A stretch of DNA of 14,728 bases from JAQIBY01 sp964527535 (GTDB lineage: Bacteria; Bacteroidota; Bacteroidia; Bacteroidales; ML635J-15). Numbering within the stretch: the stretch's first letter is position 1; every line of letters begins with the position of its first letter. Below the pieces are notes generated by a model. The model saw only the letters and a list, made by a program, of their open reading frames with translations, was not told the DNA's origin and searched no databases. The position numbers and the translations under genes were made by a program. Below are positions 1-7,803 of the stretch, in pieces. The stretch spans positions 1 through 14,728 of the forward strand of contig CAZGPW010000251.1 of the NCBI GenBank assembly GCA_964527535.1. Direction: 5' to 3'.

Positions 1-83
1 CTTTTGCCCACAATGCTCAAAATAGCCGGCAAAATTATGAACATTGGATTTATATAAATTTTAGATTTCCTGAAAAACTTTAA
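1..83 (+). CDS. Possible 3' end of a truncated upstream gene (outer-membrane-like C terminus)
   Basis: Reading from base 3, the frame is open to a TAA at 81-83 and gives 26 residues ending in HWIYINFRFPEKL. The alternating polar/aromatic pattern of WIYINFRF resembles the last beta-strand of an outer-membrane barrel, but 26 residues cannot identify a family. The stop overlaps the stop of the convergent glycosyltransferase gene through a shared TTAA at 80-83, a common arrangement where two real genes meet. The rest of the gene would lie left of the window. It could also be chance open sequence. Confidence 0.35.
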   Translation, partial: FAHNAQNSRQNYEHWIYINFRFPEKL

Positions 84-2266
84 TCATCAGTTAGATAGTA
101 CTTTACCACGTAAACCGGATGAAATTTACTGCACCCATTTAAGCGTTCATCATTATCAAATGCCCAATATGATTGTGGAATGGTATCTATGATAACATGT
201 TTCTCAGTCAGTTCCTCCTGTTCAATGAGGTAATAAACATTGTTTTCCGGTTTTACATTTGATACAGGAACAATGTCTTCTGAGAAATAAGTCAAATAAT
301 AAAGCGTTACATAGTTTACTTTGGATGTTTGGTTAGATGTTTTCCATTTTGCATCAGGGTAATTCTCTACCAATTGCCTGCATTTGTCTTTTGTTGGAAC
401 GGTAAAGTTTTTTGTGTCTGCATAATATCCCATATCTCCAAAACCTTTCCACAACAACAACACTATGCCGGCAATGATTAGAATGGTGTATGCATGCTTC
501 CTTAACCCGTAAAATAATAAACCGGCACATAATAAAGGAATAACGCTTATATACCCCGTTATAAATACCGGGATAAGTATAACAGCATAAATGAAATAAG
601 CACGTAAGACTTTGTTCCAGGTTCCCCTGGTAAAATCTGTTAATAAAAGGGATAACACATCAAAAATTACCGGCACAAACATTAAACTGTAATAGGGTAA
701 ATAATACGGGCTTATCCAAAATACGCTTACGCCTGCAACCGTTGTCAACATAAGATATGAAAGTTCCTTTGATTTAATAATGTGATAGATATTTTCCCTC
801 AAAAACATCAACGGTAAAAACAAATACAATGGCCAAAAAGCAGCCATATTCAGGCCTGGAAATGAAATAAAATGGGCAATAATTTCATTGAAAGAAAACC
901 TTTCTACAACCATTGTCTCAGCTATAAACTGCTTTAAATATGGAAGCAGATCCGAATGCCTGCTGTATAACCAAAAATACCCGCCAACTAAAAATAAAAA
1001 AACCAAAATACCATATAAGTGCGCAAAACAGAAAAGACGTTTTGGTTTTCTGTTGATTATCAACGCAAATACCAGAGAGACAAGTTGAAACCACAAGGCA
1101 GGCATCCCCTTGGTTAAAAAAGCCATGCTTGTTAACATGTAACCAACGATAAAAAGGTGATTATATTTGCCTTTGTTCGCATACCTGAAATTGAGGTATA
1201 TGAGGGGAACTATAAACAAAACGAATAAAACATCAACATTTACAATAAAGGACAAATATCGCGTTACATACATGGAGGACAAATACATAAACACCACAAA
1301 TAGTGCATGTTGCCACCCCCTTCTTTCTTTTAACAATACGAATATGATGAATCCGCCTAAAAGCAATAAACTGACGCATACAGCCCGGCAGGATTTTTCA
1401 GGATTGTTATTGTCAACAAACGGGATAAGAAACCAATTAAACAGTGGGGGTTTATTGTAATAAGGCTCTCCCTGAATAGTGGGTACAATGTAATTTTTTT
1501 GCATCTTCATCTCAAGGCTTACCAAAGCCCGTCGCTTTTCCTCGGGTTGTTGGGCAAAAGGGTATTTTCCCAGGTTCAAATAAAAAACAGGAATCAATAC
1601 CATAATCCCTGCTATTAAAATTACTTTTTGGTAAATATTAAATTTTAAGGTCTTTAGTGGTTTTCTGGATAAATCTTCTTTTACATGTGCCAGGTATCTG
1701 AAAAACTGAAGCTTTAACCGGCTAAATTTTTTGAACCTGTTGGTATTTAGGTAAATAACTATCACAAGCATGAACAACAGGAATAAGAAATATACTTGCA
1801 ATACAGGAAGTATGCTTATCAGGAATGCCGCAATCGCAATCGTTGTGTTTCGGGACGGGAATTGCATTTTATAATGCAAGTTCCCCGCTGGGAAACTCAA
1901 CTTATGTTTTGTCATTTTATCCTCATCAACAGGTAAGGCTTGTTTTTCACCTGCTATACTGACTTGAATTGCATTCCATGGACGAAGGCTTAACCGTAAA
2001 GTATCACCGGAAGCATTAGAAAAACACAATTTCTTACCCATTGGGGTTTCTGCAATGACTTCATAAGGTTGTTCAGACCACAAATCTAACCTAACAACTG
2101 ATTCAGTGCGCAAAGAATATATTAAAAACAATATGATGGCAATCAGATGTATTAACCCAAAAACTTTCCATAATTTATGTTTTCCTGCAAATAATTTCAT
2201 CGGCTGGATGTCATTGTGATTGCTTTGAAATTGTTTATCATCAACGTTTTGATTTTTAAATTGCAT
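80..2266 (-). CDS. GT39 / ArnT-like membrane glycosyltransferase
   Basis: Predicted polytopic inner-membrane GT-C glycosyltransferase of 728 residues. Enzymes of this family move a sugar from a polyprenyl-phosphate donor onto a lipid or protein on the periplasmic face. The family signature lies at about residues 238-280: EEKRRA (242-247), an M-x-VP segment, G-x-x-YYNKPPLFNW (KPP at 272-274), followed by many hydrophobic helices to about residue 620 and a soluble C-terminal tail. In ArnT the first motif is D-E-x-R, with the Asp implicated in catalysis; here the first acid is Glu242. There is also a roughly 230-residue N-terminal extension: a helix at about 34-51, a polar presumably periplasmic segment at about 55-140, and helices at about 142-172 and 213-231. 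Divergent from the GT2 gene at 2579, which could supply its lipid-linked sugar. Acceptor and sugar cannot be told. Confidence 0.85.
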   Translation of the reverse strand: MQFKNQNVDDKQFQSNHNDIQPMKLFAGKHKLWKVFGLIHLIAIILFLIYSLRTESVVRLDLWSEQPYEVIAETPMGKKLCFSNASGDTLRLSLRPWNAIQVSIAGEKQALPVDEDKMTKHKLSFPAGNLHYKMQFPSRNTTIAIAAFLISILPVLQVYFLFLLFMLVIVIYLNTNRFKKFSRLKLQFFRYLAHVKEDLSRKPLKTLKFNIYQKVILIAGIMVLIPVFYLNLGKYPFAQQPEEKRRALVSLEMKMQKNYIVPTIQGEPYYNKPPLFNWFLIPFVDNNNPEKSCRAVCVSLLLLGGFIIFVLLKERRGWQHALFVVFMYLSSMYVTRYLSFIVNVDVLFVLFIVPLIYLNFRYANKGKYNHLFIVGYMLTSMAFLTKGMPALWFQLVSLVFALIINRKPKRLFCFAHLYGILVFLFLVGGYFWLYSRHSDLLPYLKQFIAETMVVERFSFNEIIAHFISFPGLNMAAFWPLYLFLPLMFLRENIYHIIKSKELSYLMLTTVAGVSVFWISPYYLPYYSLMFVPVIFDVLSLLLTDFTRGTWNKVLRAYFIYAVILIPVFITGYISVIPLLCAGLLFYGLRKHAYTILIIAGIVLLLWKGFGDMGYYADTKNFTVPTKDKCRQLVENYPDAKWKTSNQTSKVNYVTLYYLTYFSEDIVPVSNVKPENNVYYLIEQEELTEKHVIIDTIPQSYWAFDNDERLNGCSKFHPVYVVKYYLTDD

Positions 2267-2578
2267 AAGTTAACAATTGTCAAAGTTATTAAAACAAAAT
2301 AATTATATATTTGTCAATACAATGTTTTTTGTTTTACGATCAGAGAAATAAATAGAAAATAGCTGAAAACTGTTGCCCGGGAAGTATGTTCAAATGTTCA
2401 TTACATAATAGCTTGTAAGCAGTATAAATTATTACATGTATTGGTTTATGGGATTTTAAAGAATCTTAGTATCATGACCTGTGCATCAAAATATGAACAT
2501 TTATACATCAGCACAAAACAATCCCTGGCTGAAACCAAAAATATTTACAAAATGTAACCATCATGATCCGAGTAAATT
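2267..2578. promoter_or_regulatory. Divergent intergenic region with back-to-back -7 elements
   Basis: This 312-base gene-free stretch separates two divergent glycosyltransferase genes. On the minus strand TAACTTTG (2281-2288) matches the Bacteroidetes -7 consensus TAnnTTTG and would give a very short leader for the GT39 gene. On the plus strand TATATTTG (2306-2313) matches too and would give a leader of about 260 nt for the GT2 gene. Neither has a TTTG at the usual distance upstream, so both are weak. I see no riboswitch-like fold or small gene in 2320-2578; the region is strongly A/T-rich, where chance matches are expected. Confidence 0.3.
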
Positions 2579-3580
2579 ATGAACACAACCAAGCCTCCAT
2601 ATTTATCTTTAATTATCCCAGTGTATAATGAAGAAGAAAGCCTTCGTTCATTGTTTGATGCCGTTTTTGATACCTTCAAAAAACAATCATTTTCATATGA
2701 AATTATTTGCATTGACGATGGAAGCATTGATGATAGTTTTGTTTTGCTAAGCAACATCGCAAAAAAGAACACCCAGGTTAAAGTAATAAGGTTTAGAAAA
2801 AATTTTGGCCAAATCGCTGCCATGGATGCAGGCATAAATTATTCCAAAGGAAAAATCATCGTGTTTCTGGATGCTGACATGCAAAATGACCCATCAGACA
2901 TTCCCACATTAATGAGAAAAATTGAAGAGGGGTATGATATTGCCAGTGGATGGCGCAAAAACAGAAAGGATAAACTTTTTTTTAGAAAAATTCCTTCAAA
3001 ACTTGCAAATTCCCTCATCAGAAGATTAAGCGGTGTAAAAATTCATGACCTTGGTTGTACACTTAAGGCTTACAAAAGGGATATGATTGAAGACATTCAT
3101 TTATATGGAGAGATGCACCGGTTTTTACCCGTAATCGCTGCCAGAAGAGGAGCAAAAATTATAGAACTCCCTGTTAAACATCATGCCAGGAAACACGGAA
3201 CATCACATTACAACCTGAATCGAACCTTTAAAGTAATACTTGATCTTTTAACCGTACAATTCATAAGTGCTTACAGTACCAAGCCTATTTACCTGTACGG
3301 TGGTTTTGCCCTGTTAAGCTTGTTTTTAGGATTGTTATCCGGACTGGCTGTGATTTTAATGAAAATCTTTTATTACACCGACATGACAGGGAATCCATTT
3401 TTGTTACTGACGGTACTGTTTATGCTTATCACGATAATTTTGGCACTTATGGGTGTCCAAACTGAAGTGTTGGTTCGTATTTACCATCAACAGGGAAAAA
3501 CAAACCATTATTTTGTCGATGAAACCATAAACATCACTCAAAAAGAAAAGCGGGCAAGTGAAAAGAAACACCAGGCATGA
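2579..3580 (+). CDS. GT2 polyprenyl-phosphate glycosyltransferase (DPM1/ArnC-like)
   Basis: 333 residues. An N-terminal GT-A catalytic domain (about 8-235) is followed by two C-terminal membrane helices (about 239-265 and 273-297), the ArnC/GtrB/DPM1 architecture. These enzymes transfer a sugar from a nucleotide donor to undecaprenyl phosphate on the cytoplasmic face. Visible motifs: the opening LIIPVYNEEE, the nucleotide-binding DDGS (46-49), DAD (98-100) followed by QND, and GCTLKAYKR with EMHRFLP near 155-185, typical of the DPM1 branch. Length is normal for the group. Start is the ATG at 2579, preceded by A/T-rich sequence without a Shine-Dalgarno. The stop overlaps the next gene's start (ATGA), so the two are probably translationally coupled. 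It plausibly supplies the lipid-linked donor for the divergent GT39 enzyme (inference). Sugar identity is unknown. Confidence 0.9.
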   Translation: MNTTKPPYLSLIIPVYNEEESLRSLFDAVFDTFKKQSFSYEIICIDDGSIDDSFVLLSNIAKKNTQVKVIRFRKNFGQIAAMDAGINYSKGKIIVFLDADMQNDPSDIPTLMRKIEEGYDIASGWRKNRKDKLFFRKIPSKLANSLIRRLSGVKIHDLGCTLKAYKRDMIEDIHLYGEMHRFLPVIAARRGAKIIELPVKHHARKHGTSHYNLNRTFKVILDLLTVQFISAYSTKPIYLYGGFALLSLFLGLLSGLAVILMKIFYYTDMTGNPFLLLTVLFMLITIILALMGVQTEVLVRIYHQQGKTNHYFVDETINITQKEKRASEKKHQA

Positions 3581-4998
3581 GCGAAACAAGGCAAATCATA
3601 TTGTTAAATCCACCCGGTAAAAAACAATATTTCCGTGACTATTATTGCTCCAAAGTATCAAAAGCCAGGTATTATTATCATCCGGTTGATTTAATCTACC
3701 TGAGTGGCAGACTGGCACAAATCGGTAATGTTTTCATAATTGACGCCATTGCTGAAGGAATGGACCATAATCAGTGTTTATCAAAAGTAAAACATATTAC
3801 CCCCGATGTCATTGTTTTCCTCAGTTCTGCTCCCTCTTATCATGAAGACATGGATTTTATCTCAACAGTAAAAAGCACTTTTCCCACCTGTAAAATGGTA
3901 GGCACTGGTGATGTCTTTAATGAATTCAGAACCAGGAGCCTTTATGATAACAAACAACTTGATGCCATTTTTACGGACTTTTCCACCCCGGATATCATAC
4001 AATACCTTACAAACGATAAAAACGACAGTCACAACATTCCCAATGTCATTTACCGTCATCATCAACAGATTGTGGAAGGGCAGGAACATCACACCAGGGG
4101 AGACTGGAGAGTACCACTGCCTTTATGGGATAAAATCAACCTGAAAGCTTATCATTTTCCGTTTGGAAAAAAGAAGCCTTTTGCAAGTATCCTTACCGAT
4201 TTTGGTTGTCCCTATAATTGTGACTTTTGCCCTGTCAGCACACTTGAATATAAACTCCGTCCGGTGAATGACGTTATCGAAGAACTAAAGCTGCTAAAAG
4301 GGCTTGGTGTAAAAGAATTGTACATCAGGGACCAAACTTTTGGCATCAATAAATCACGCACCATGGAATTGCTTGAAAAAATGCTATCCGATGACTTAAA
4401 ATTTTCATGGACATGCCTTTCACGAACCGATGTTTTGGATAAGGAACTATTATCATTGATGAAAACTGCCGGATGCCATACCATAATGGCAGGCATTGAA
4501 TCAGCCAATGACACGTTGATGACAAAACACAAAAAAAACATCACCCTGAAACAATCCAAAGAAAACATTATCAAGATAAAAAAGGCAGGAATTAAAGTTA
4601 GCGGGTTTTTTATGATTGGATTTCCGGGAGAAAGCAAGGAATCCATTCAAGCTACAGCCAAGCTTGCCAGAACATTACCCCTTGATTTTGCTTCATTTAA
4701 CATTGTCGCACCACGATTTGGTACTGATTTCAGGCAGGAAGCCATAAAAATTAGCATCATAGACCCCAACAACCTAAACACCGAATCATCAGAAACCTTA
4801 CCCATTTGGAAAAATCAACAAATCAGCAACAACGAACTGTTAAAACTGCAAAAAAGAGCCATTCGGAAATTTTACTTCAGGCCTTCGTTTATTCTGAAAA
4901 AAATATTGAACATAAAATCATGTACCGAAATGGCTAATTTAATGCGCGAAGGCATAGCCATGATGGTAAAAAATGTCAATCTCCGTAAACCACAATAG
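3577..4998 (+). CDS. B12-binding-type radical SAM protein
   Basis: 473 residues. Residues about 20-150 look like a Rossmann-type B12-binding domain of the kind preceding BchE/HpnJ-like radical SAM enzymes, beginning with a run of parallel-strand sequence (VFIIDAIAEG, DVIVFLSSAP); a clear DxHxxG cobalamin motif is not visible. The radical SAM core follows with C-x3-C-x2-C at Cys211, Cys215 and Cys218, which would ligate the [4Fe-4S] cluster, then family strands such as ELYIRDQTFGIN, the AGIESAN segment and GFFMIGFPGES. The family carries out radical methylations, cyclisations and rearrangements, often on lipids or cofactors. It overlaps the GT2 gene by 4 nt, which ties it to the lipid-sugar pathway, but the substrate is not deducible. 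The C-terminal 60 residues are basic and could lie near the membrane. Confidence 0.85.
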   Translation: MSETRQIILLNPPGKKQYFRDYYCSKVSKARYYYHPVDLIYLSGRLAQIGNVFIIDAIAEGMDHNQCLSKVKHITPDVIVFLSSAPSYHEDMDFISTVKSTFPTCKMVGTGDVFNEFRTRSLYDNKQLDAIFTDFSTPDIIQYLTNDKNDSHNIPNVIYRHHQQIVEGQEHHTRGDWRVPLPLWDKINLKAYHFPFGKKKPFASILTDFGCPYNCDFCPVSTLEYKLRPVNDVIEELKLLKGLGVKELYIRDQTFGINKSRTMELLEKMLSDDLKFSWTCLSRTDVLDKELLSLMKTAGCHTIMAGIESANDTLMTKHKKNITLKQSKENIIKIKKAGIKVSGFFMIGFPGESKESIQATAKLARTLPLDFASFNIVAPRFGTDFRQEAIKISIIDPNNLNTESSETLPIWKNQQISNNELLKLQKRAIRKFYFRPSFILKKILNIKSCTEMANLMREGIAMMVKNVNLRKPQ

Positions 4999-5017
4999 AC
5001 AATCGCATTTATTTTGT

Positions 5018-5025
5018 TATTTTTG
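5018..5025 (+). promoter_or_regulatory. Possible -7 element upstream of the second radical SAM gene
   Basis: TATTTTTG fits TAnnTTTG and sits in the 76-base gap between the two radical SAM genes, about 50 bases before the GTG start. No TTTG lies 17-23 bases upstream. The gap is A/T-rich, so this may be chance; if real it would allow the second gene to be expressed separately from the GT2/B12 pair. Confidence 0.25.
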
Positions 5026-5074
5026 TGTATATTATCAATAGTTCAACACATTCAGTTTTTTTATTTTATATACC

Positions 5075-6409
5075 GTGCGTCACATTAACCCGAATATCAT
5101 AAAAGCGTATAACAACTTCCGGCAGGTTAAAAAGAAAAAACCCATTTGCCGTGCACCATTTTCAAACCTTTACTTTAGCCGTACAGGCGATGTTTTGTCG
5201 TGTTGTTTCAACAGGGATTTTCCCATCGGTAAATACCCGGAACAAACCCCTGTGGAAATATGGAAAGGCAAGAGACTGAAAACATTAAAACATGCGATCA
5301 ATAATAACGATCTGGATATTGGATGCTCAGTATGTAAAAATGAATTGATTGATAAAAATTTCAAGGGTGTTATGGCCAGTCATTTTGATTTTTTACATGC
5401 AAAATCAAAATATCCGGTTATGATGGAATTTGAGCTGGATAATACATGCAACCTCGAATGCATTATGTGCGATGGTAGTTTATCCAGTGCAGTCAGAAAA
5501 AGCAGAGAAAACAAACCCAACATTAAAACACCTTATGACAACAATTTTTTAGAATACATAAAACCACTGCTGAAAAAAACAAAATTGCTCCGGTTTTCCG
5601 GTGGTGAACCCTTTCTCATTCCTTTGTATTATGATATTTGGGATACAACGATGAAGATCAATAAAAATGCAATCTTTTTTGTGCAAACCAATGGAACCAT
5701 TATCAACGATAAAGTCCGGGAATATCTCGCATCAGGAAAATTTGACCTTGGTGTATCTGTAGATTCGATGAATAAAGAAAAGTTTGAATACATCAGAAAA
5801 AAAGCCAAACTGAACACTGTCTTAAAAAACATTGATGAATTCAGGCATCTTATAAAAAGCAGGGCTTTAATCATATCCTGTACGGTAACCAGGGAAAACT
5901 GGCAGGACATCCCTGACGTACTTGAATATGCCAATAGCATGCATGCTCAAATTGTATTCAATACTGTCTGGAAACCTTATAAACACGCTGTACATAATTT
6001 ACCATCAAGCCAACTGCATAAAATACATCAATTTTTATCAGATTATGATGTCTCTGAGACCACTACCATTGAAAAGCAAAATAAAAATCTATTTGAAGCG
6101 CAGATTAAACAAATACATAATTGGTACCTGAAAAATAAAGAATATGAAAACCGCATCAATGCAATGGATAATTTAACCACATCCCAGTTAAAAGATCAGC
6201 TTAAATTACGCTTAACATCAAAAAACCAACCTGAACATATTGTAAAAAAAATGAATTATGTGTTTGATGTCATTTCAGATGGACCTTTAGAAAGAAAAAA
6301 ACTTGAAACCATATACAAACATCCGGATTCTGAAATTATTTCAGTGTTGGCAAACCTCAGTTTGGAGGAAATTTTATGCAAATTAAATGAACAAATTAAC
6401 AGGTTCTGA
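5075..6409 (+). CDS. Twitch/SPASM-type radical SAM protein
   Basis: 444 residues from a GTG start; the next in-frame ATG lies beyond conserved cysteines, so GTG is preferred. An N-terminal auxiliary Cys module comes first: Cys25, the CC pair at 43-44 after a TGDVLS turn, GKYPEQTPVEIWKGKRLK, and C-x2-C at 84/87. The radical SAM core follows with C-x3-C-x2-C at Cys125, Cys129 and Cys132, then FSGGEPFLIP (the GGEP motif) and FVQTNGT. SPASM or twitch cysteines normally follow the core, but a family with this reversed order is known under the name twitch domain-containing radical SAM protein. The last 120 residues are lysine-rich and unrecognised. It follows the B12 radical SAM gene by 76 bases on the same strand. 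SPASM enzymes commonly modify peptides or oxidise alcohol groups of small molecules; the substrate here is unknown. Confidence 0.85.
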   Translation: MRHINPNIIKAYNNFRQVKKKKPICRAPFSNLYFSRTGDVLSCCFNRDFPIGKYPEQTPVEIWKGKRLKTLKHAINNNDLDIGCSVCKNELIDKNFKGVMASHFDFLHAKSKYPVMMEFELDNTCNLECIMCDGSLSSAVRKSRENKPNIKTPYDNNFLEYIKPLLKKTKLLRFSGGEPFLIPLYYDIWDTTMKINKNAIFFVQTNGTIINDKVREYLASGKFDLGVSVDSMNKEKFEYIRKKAKLNTVLKNIDEFRHLIKSRALIISCTVTRENWQDIPDVLEYANSMHAQIVFNTVWKPYKHAVHNLPSSQLHKIHQFLSDYDVSETTTIEKQNKNLFEAQIKQIHNWYLKNKEYENRINAMDNLTTSQLKDQLKLRLTSKNQPEHIVKKMNYVFDVISDGPLERKKLETIYKHPDSEIISVLANLSLEEILCKLNEQINRF

Positions 6410-6411
6410 AG

Positions 6412-6442
6412 TTTGTTGTGTGGATGATTATTAATATTTTCG
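6412..6442 (+). promoter_or_regulatory. Candidate Bacteroidetes promoter for the rhomboid gene
   Basis: TTTG (6412-6415) is followed after 19 bases by TATTTTCG (6435-6442), one mismatch from TAnnTTTG. The spacing is the usual one. Only 6 bases separate the -7 element from the ATG at 6449, so a transcript from it would be nearly leaderless. That is either a real leaderless start or a sign that the match is fortuitous. Confidence 0.35.
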
Positions 6443-6448
6443 TTACCC

Positions 6449-7180
6449 ATGGAAGATAATACGATACAAAAAAAACGCTTCCGCCTGTCTGTATTTGTCA
6501 GCCTGATGCTGGTGGTATTGATGTGGGCTGTGCATTTACTTAACATCAGTATGGATATGGACCTGAACCGTTTTGGCGTGCATCCGCGTGAAGTGTCGGG
6601 TTTATGGGGCATTTTACTTTCCCCCCTGCTCCACGGCGACTGGCAGCACCTGGTTGCCAACAGCATGAGTTTTGTTGTGCTTGCCACAGGGTTGTTTTAT
6701 TTTTACCCAAAAATAGGATACCGGATATTTGCCATTTCATGGATTACCGTAGGGATAGTGGTATGGATCATGGCACGGCCATCTTATCATATTGGTGCCA
6801 GTGGTGTTATTTATGCAATGGCCGGGTTTTTGTTCCTTTCCGGCATCATACGCAAAGATTTCAGGCTGATGGCTGTTTCCCTTATCATTGTGTTTATGTA
6901 TGGTTCCATGATATGGGGCATTTTCCCTGGCAAACCCGGTATCAGTTGGGAAGCGCATTTTGCAGGTTTATTTATGGGATTTATTCTGGCCTGGATATAC
7001 CGGAAACAGGGACCCAAAAAGCCTGTTTACTCCTGGGAAACTGAAGAAGAAACAGAGGAAGAAGAAGAACCTCCAGGCAGAGAACTGCCACATGGTTACC
7101 ACGCAAACCAGACCTATTGGTTTGAAGACGTTGAGATACATTATTCCGATGATGAGGAAGATGAAAACAAAAAACAGTAA
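6449..7180 (+). CDS. Rhomboid-family intramembrane serine protease
   Basis: 243 residues, six or so predicted membrane helices. Rhomboids cut transmembrane substrates inside the bilayer using a Ser-His dyad. The catalytic serine is in GASG (Ser118), the partner histidine in AHFAG (His170), and the conserved H-x3-N of helix 2 is in HGDWQHLVANS (His67/Asn71), so the protein looks active. The C-terminal 55 residues, after helix 6 ends near 184, are cytosolic or periplasmic and very acidic: a Glu-rich run at about 198-207, a proline pair, and a second Asp/Glu cluster near 234-240. The Glu run is encoded by GAA/GAG simple sequence. It is 39 bases after the radical SAM gene on the same strand and convergent with the DUF1847 gene 23 bases downstream. 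Its substrate cannot be told. Confidence 0.92.
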   Translation: MEDNTIQKKRFRLSVFVSLMLVVLMWAVHLLNISMDMDLNRFGVHPREVSGLWGILLSPLLHGDWQHLVANSMSFVVLATGLFYFYPKIGYRIFAISWITVGIVVWIMARPSYHIGASGVIYAMAGFLFLSGIIRKDFRLMAVSLIIVFMYGSMIWGIFPGKPGISWEAHFAGLFMGFILAWIYRKQGPKKPVYSWETEEETEEEEEPPGRELPHGYHANQTYWFEDVEIHYSDDEEDENKKQ

Positions 7181-7203
7181 ACCAACGGTTAGCAGTTCAC
7201 TTT

Positions 7204-7803
7204 TTATCCTTCGCCGGTAAATTTTTTACGATGATAACGTGAATAAAGGCTCACTGCAGGATTATGACCAGTCACCCTGTCCTTTACAATAAATGTGGTA
7301 ACCGGAGCTTCCGAGTATTTGGTGAACAACATATCATGGCCCACGCATAAACCTAAAATGATGTTCATATCCGTTTTCAAATCATTCAGCACTTTAGCCT
7401 GGCCAATGGAATTGCAGATGGATTCATACCTGTCATCATGAATTTGGGTCAGGTGAAAATCCTGTTTATTTATCCCTGAAAATTTACAACAGATGGTATG
7501 CACTTCAAAGTCTTTATCAAGGATGTCTTTCATCGTATTGGCTTCGCTTAATAATCCCACACAATGGGCTATGCCAATGCGTTTGTAACCCATCTGCTTT
7601 GCAAAACCGATAATCTCTTCCAGCCTTGTCCATTCCATATAATGTTCGCCTTCAATACGTGTTGACACTTTTAATATCTTCAGGTTTTCCGCTTTGGCAT
7701 ATTCCTTCCTTGTTGGCGCATCGTAGGGCTTATAATCGTAACCACGTGCACAATCTTTACCTTCATAACAAGGATGTGATTTACATCCTGCACAATTTGC
7801 CAT
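7204..7803 (-). CDS. DUF1847 Cys-rich, probable metal-binding protein
   Basis: 199 residues, soluble. The N terminus carries four closely spaced cysteines (Cys4, Cys7, Cys12, Cys18) and further conserved-looking ones follow: Cys81 in AHCVGL, the CC pair 105-106 in ICCKFSG, Cys130 in CNSIGQA and Cys153 in GLCVGHD. This pattern fits the DUF1847 family, whose members are described as probable metal-binding proteins without a known reaction; an iron-sulfur or zinc role is inference. The leader has a clear AAAGGAGAT motif 5 bases before the ATG, unusual for this genome, and an 8-bp hairpin just upstream of it. Divergent from cysH across 214 bases, so the two could share a regulator linked to sulfur or metal supply, but nothing visible proves that. 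Confidence 0.85.
   Translation of the reverse strand: MANCAGCKSHPCYEGKDCARGYDYKPYDAPTRKEYAKAENLKILKVSTRIEGEHYMEWTRLEEIIGFAKQMGYKRIGIAHCVGLLSEANTMKDILDKDFEVHTICCKFSGINKQDFHLTQIHDDRYESICNSIGQAKVLNDLKTDMNIILGLCVGHDMLFTKYSEAPVTTFIVKDRVTGHNPAVSLYSRYHRKKFTGEG

Noticed and set aside
2386..2499. ATGTTCA direct and inverted repeats between the glycosyltransferase genes
   Set aside because: Seven-base matches are expected by chance in such A/T-rich sequence.
4212..4646. Minus-strand open frame of 144 codons inside the B12 radical SAM gene
   Set aside because: Antisense to conserved radical SAM motifs, with no recognisable domain.
6604..7044. Second plus-strand frame of 146 codons inside the rhomboid gene
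   Set aside because: Overlaps the catalytic rhomboid motifs in another frame and has no recognisable motif of its own.
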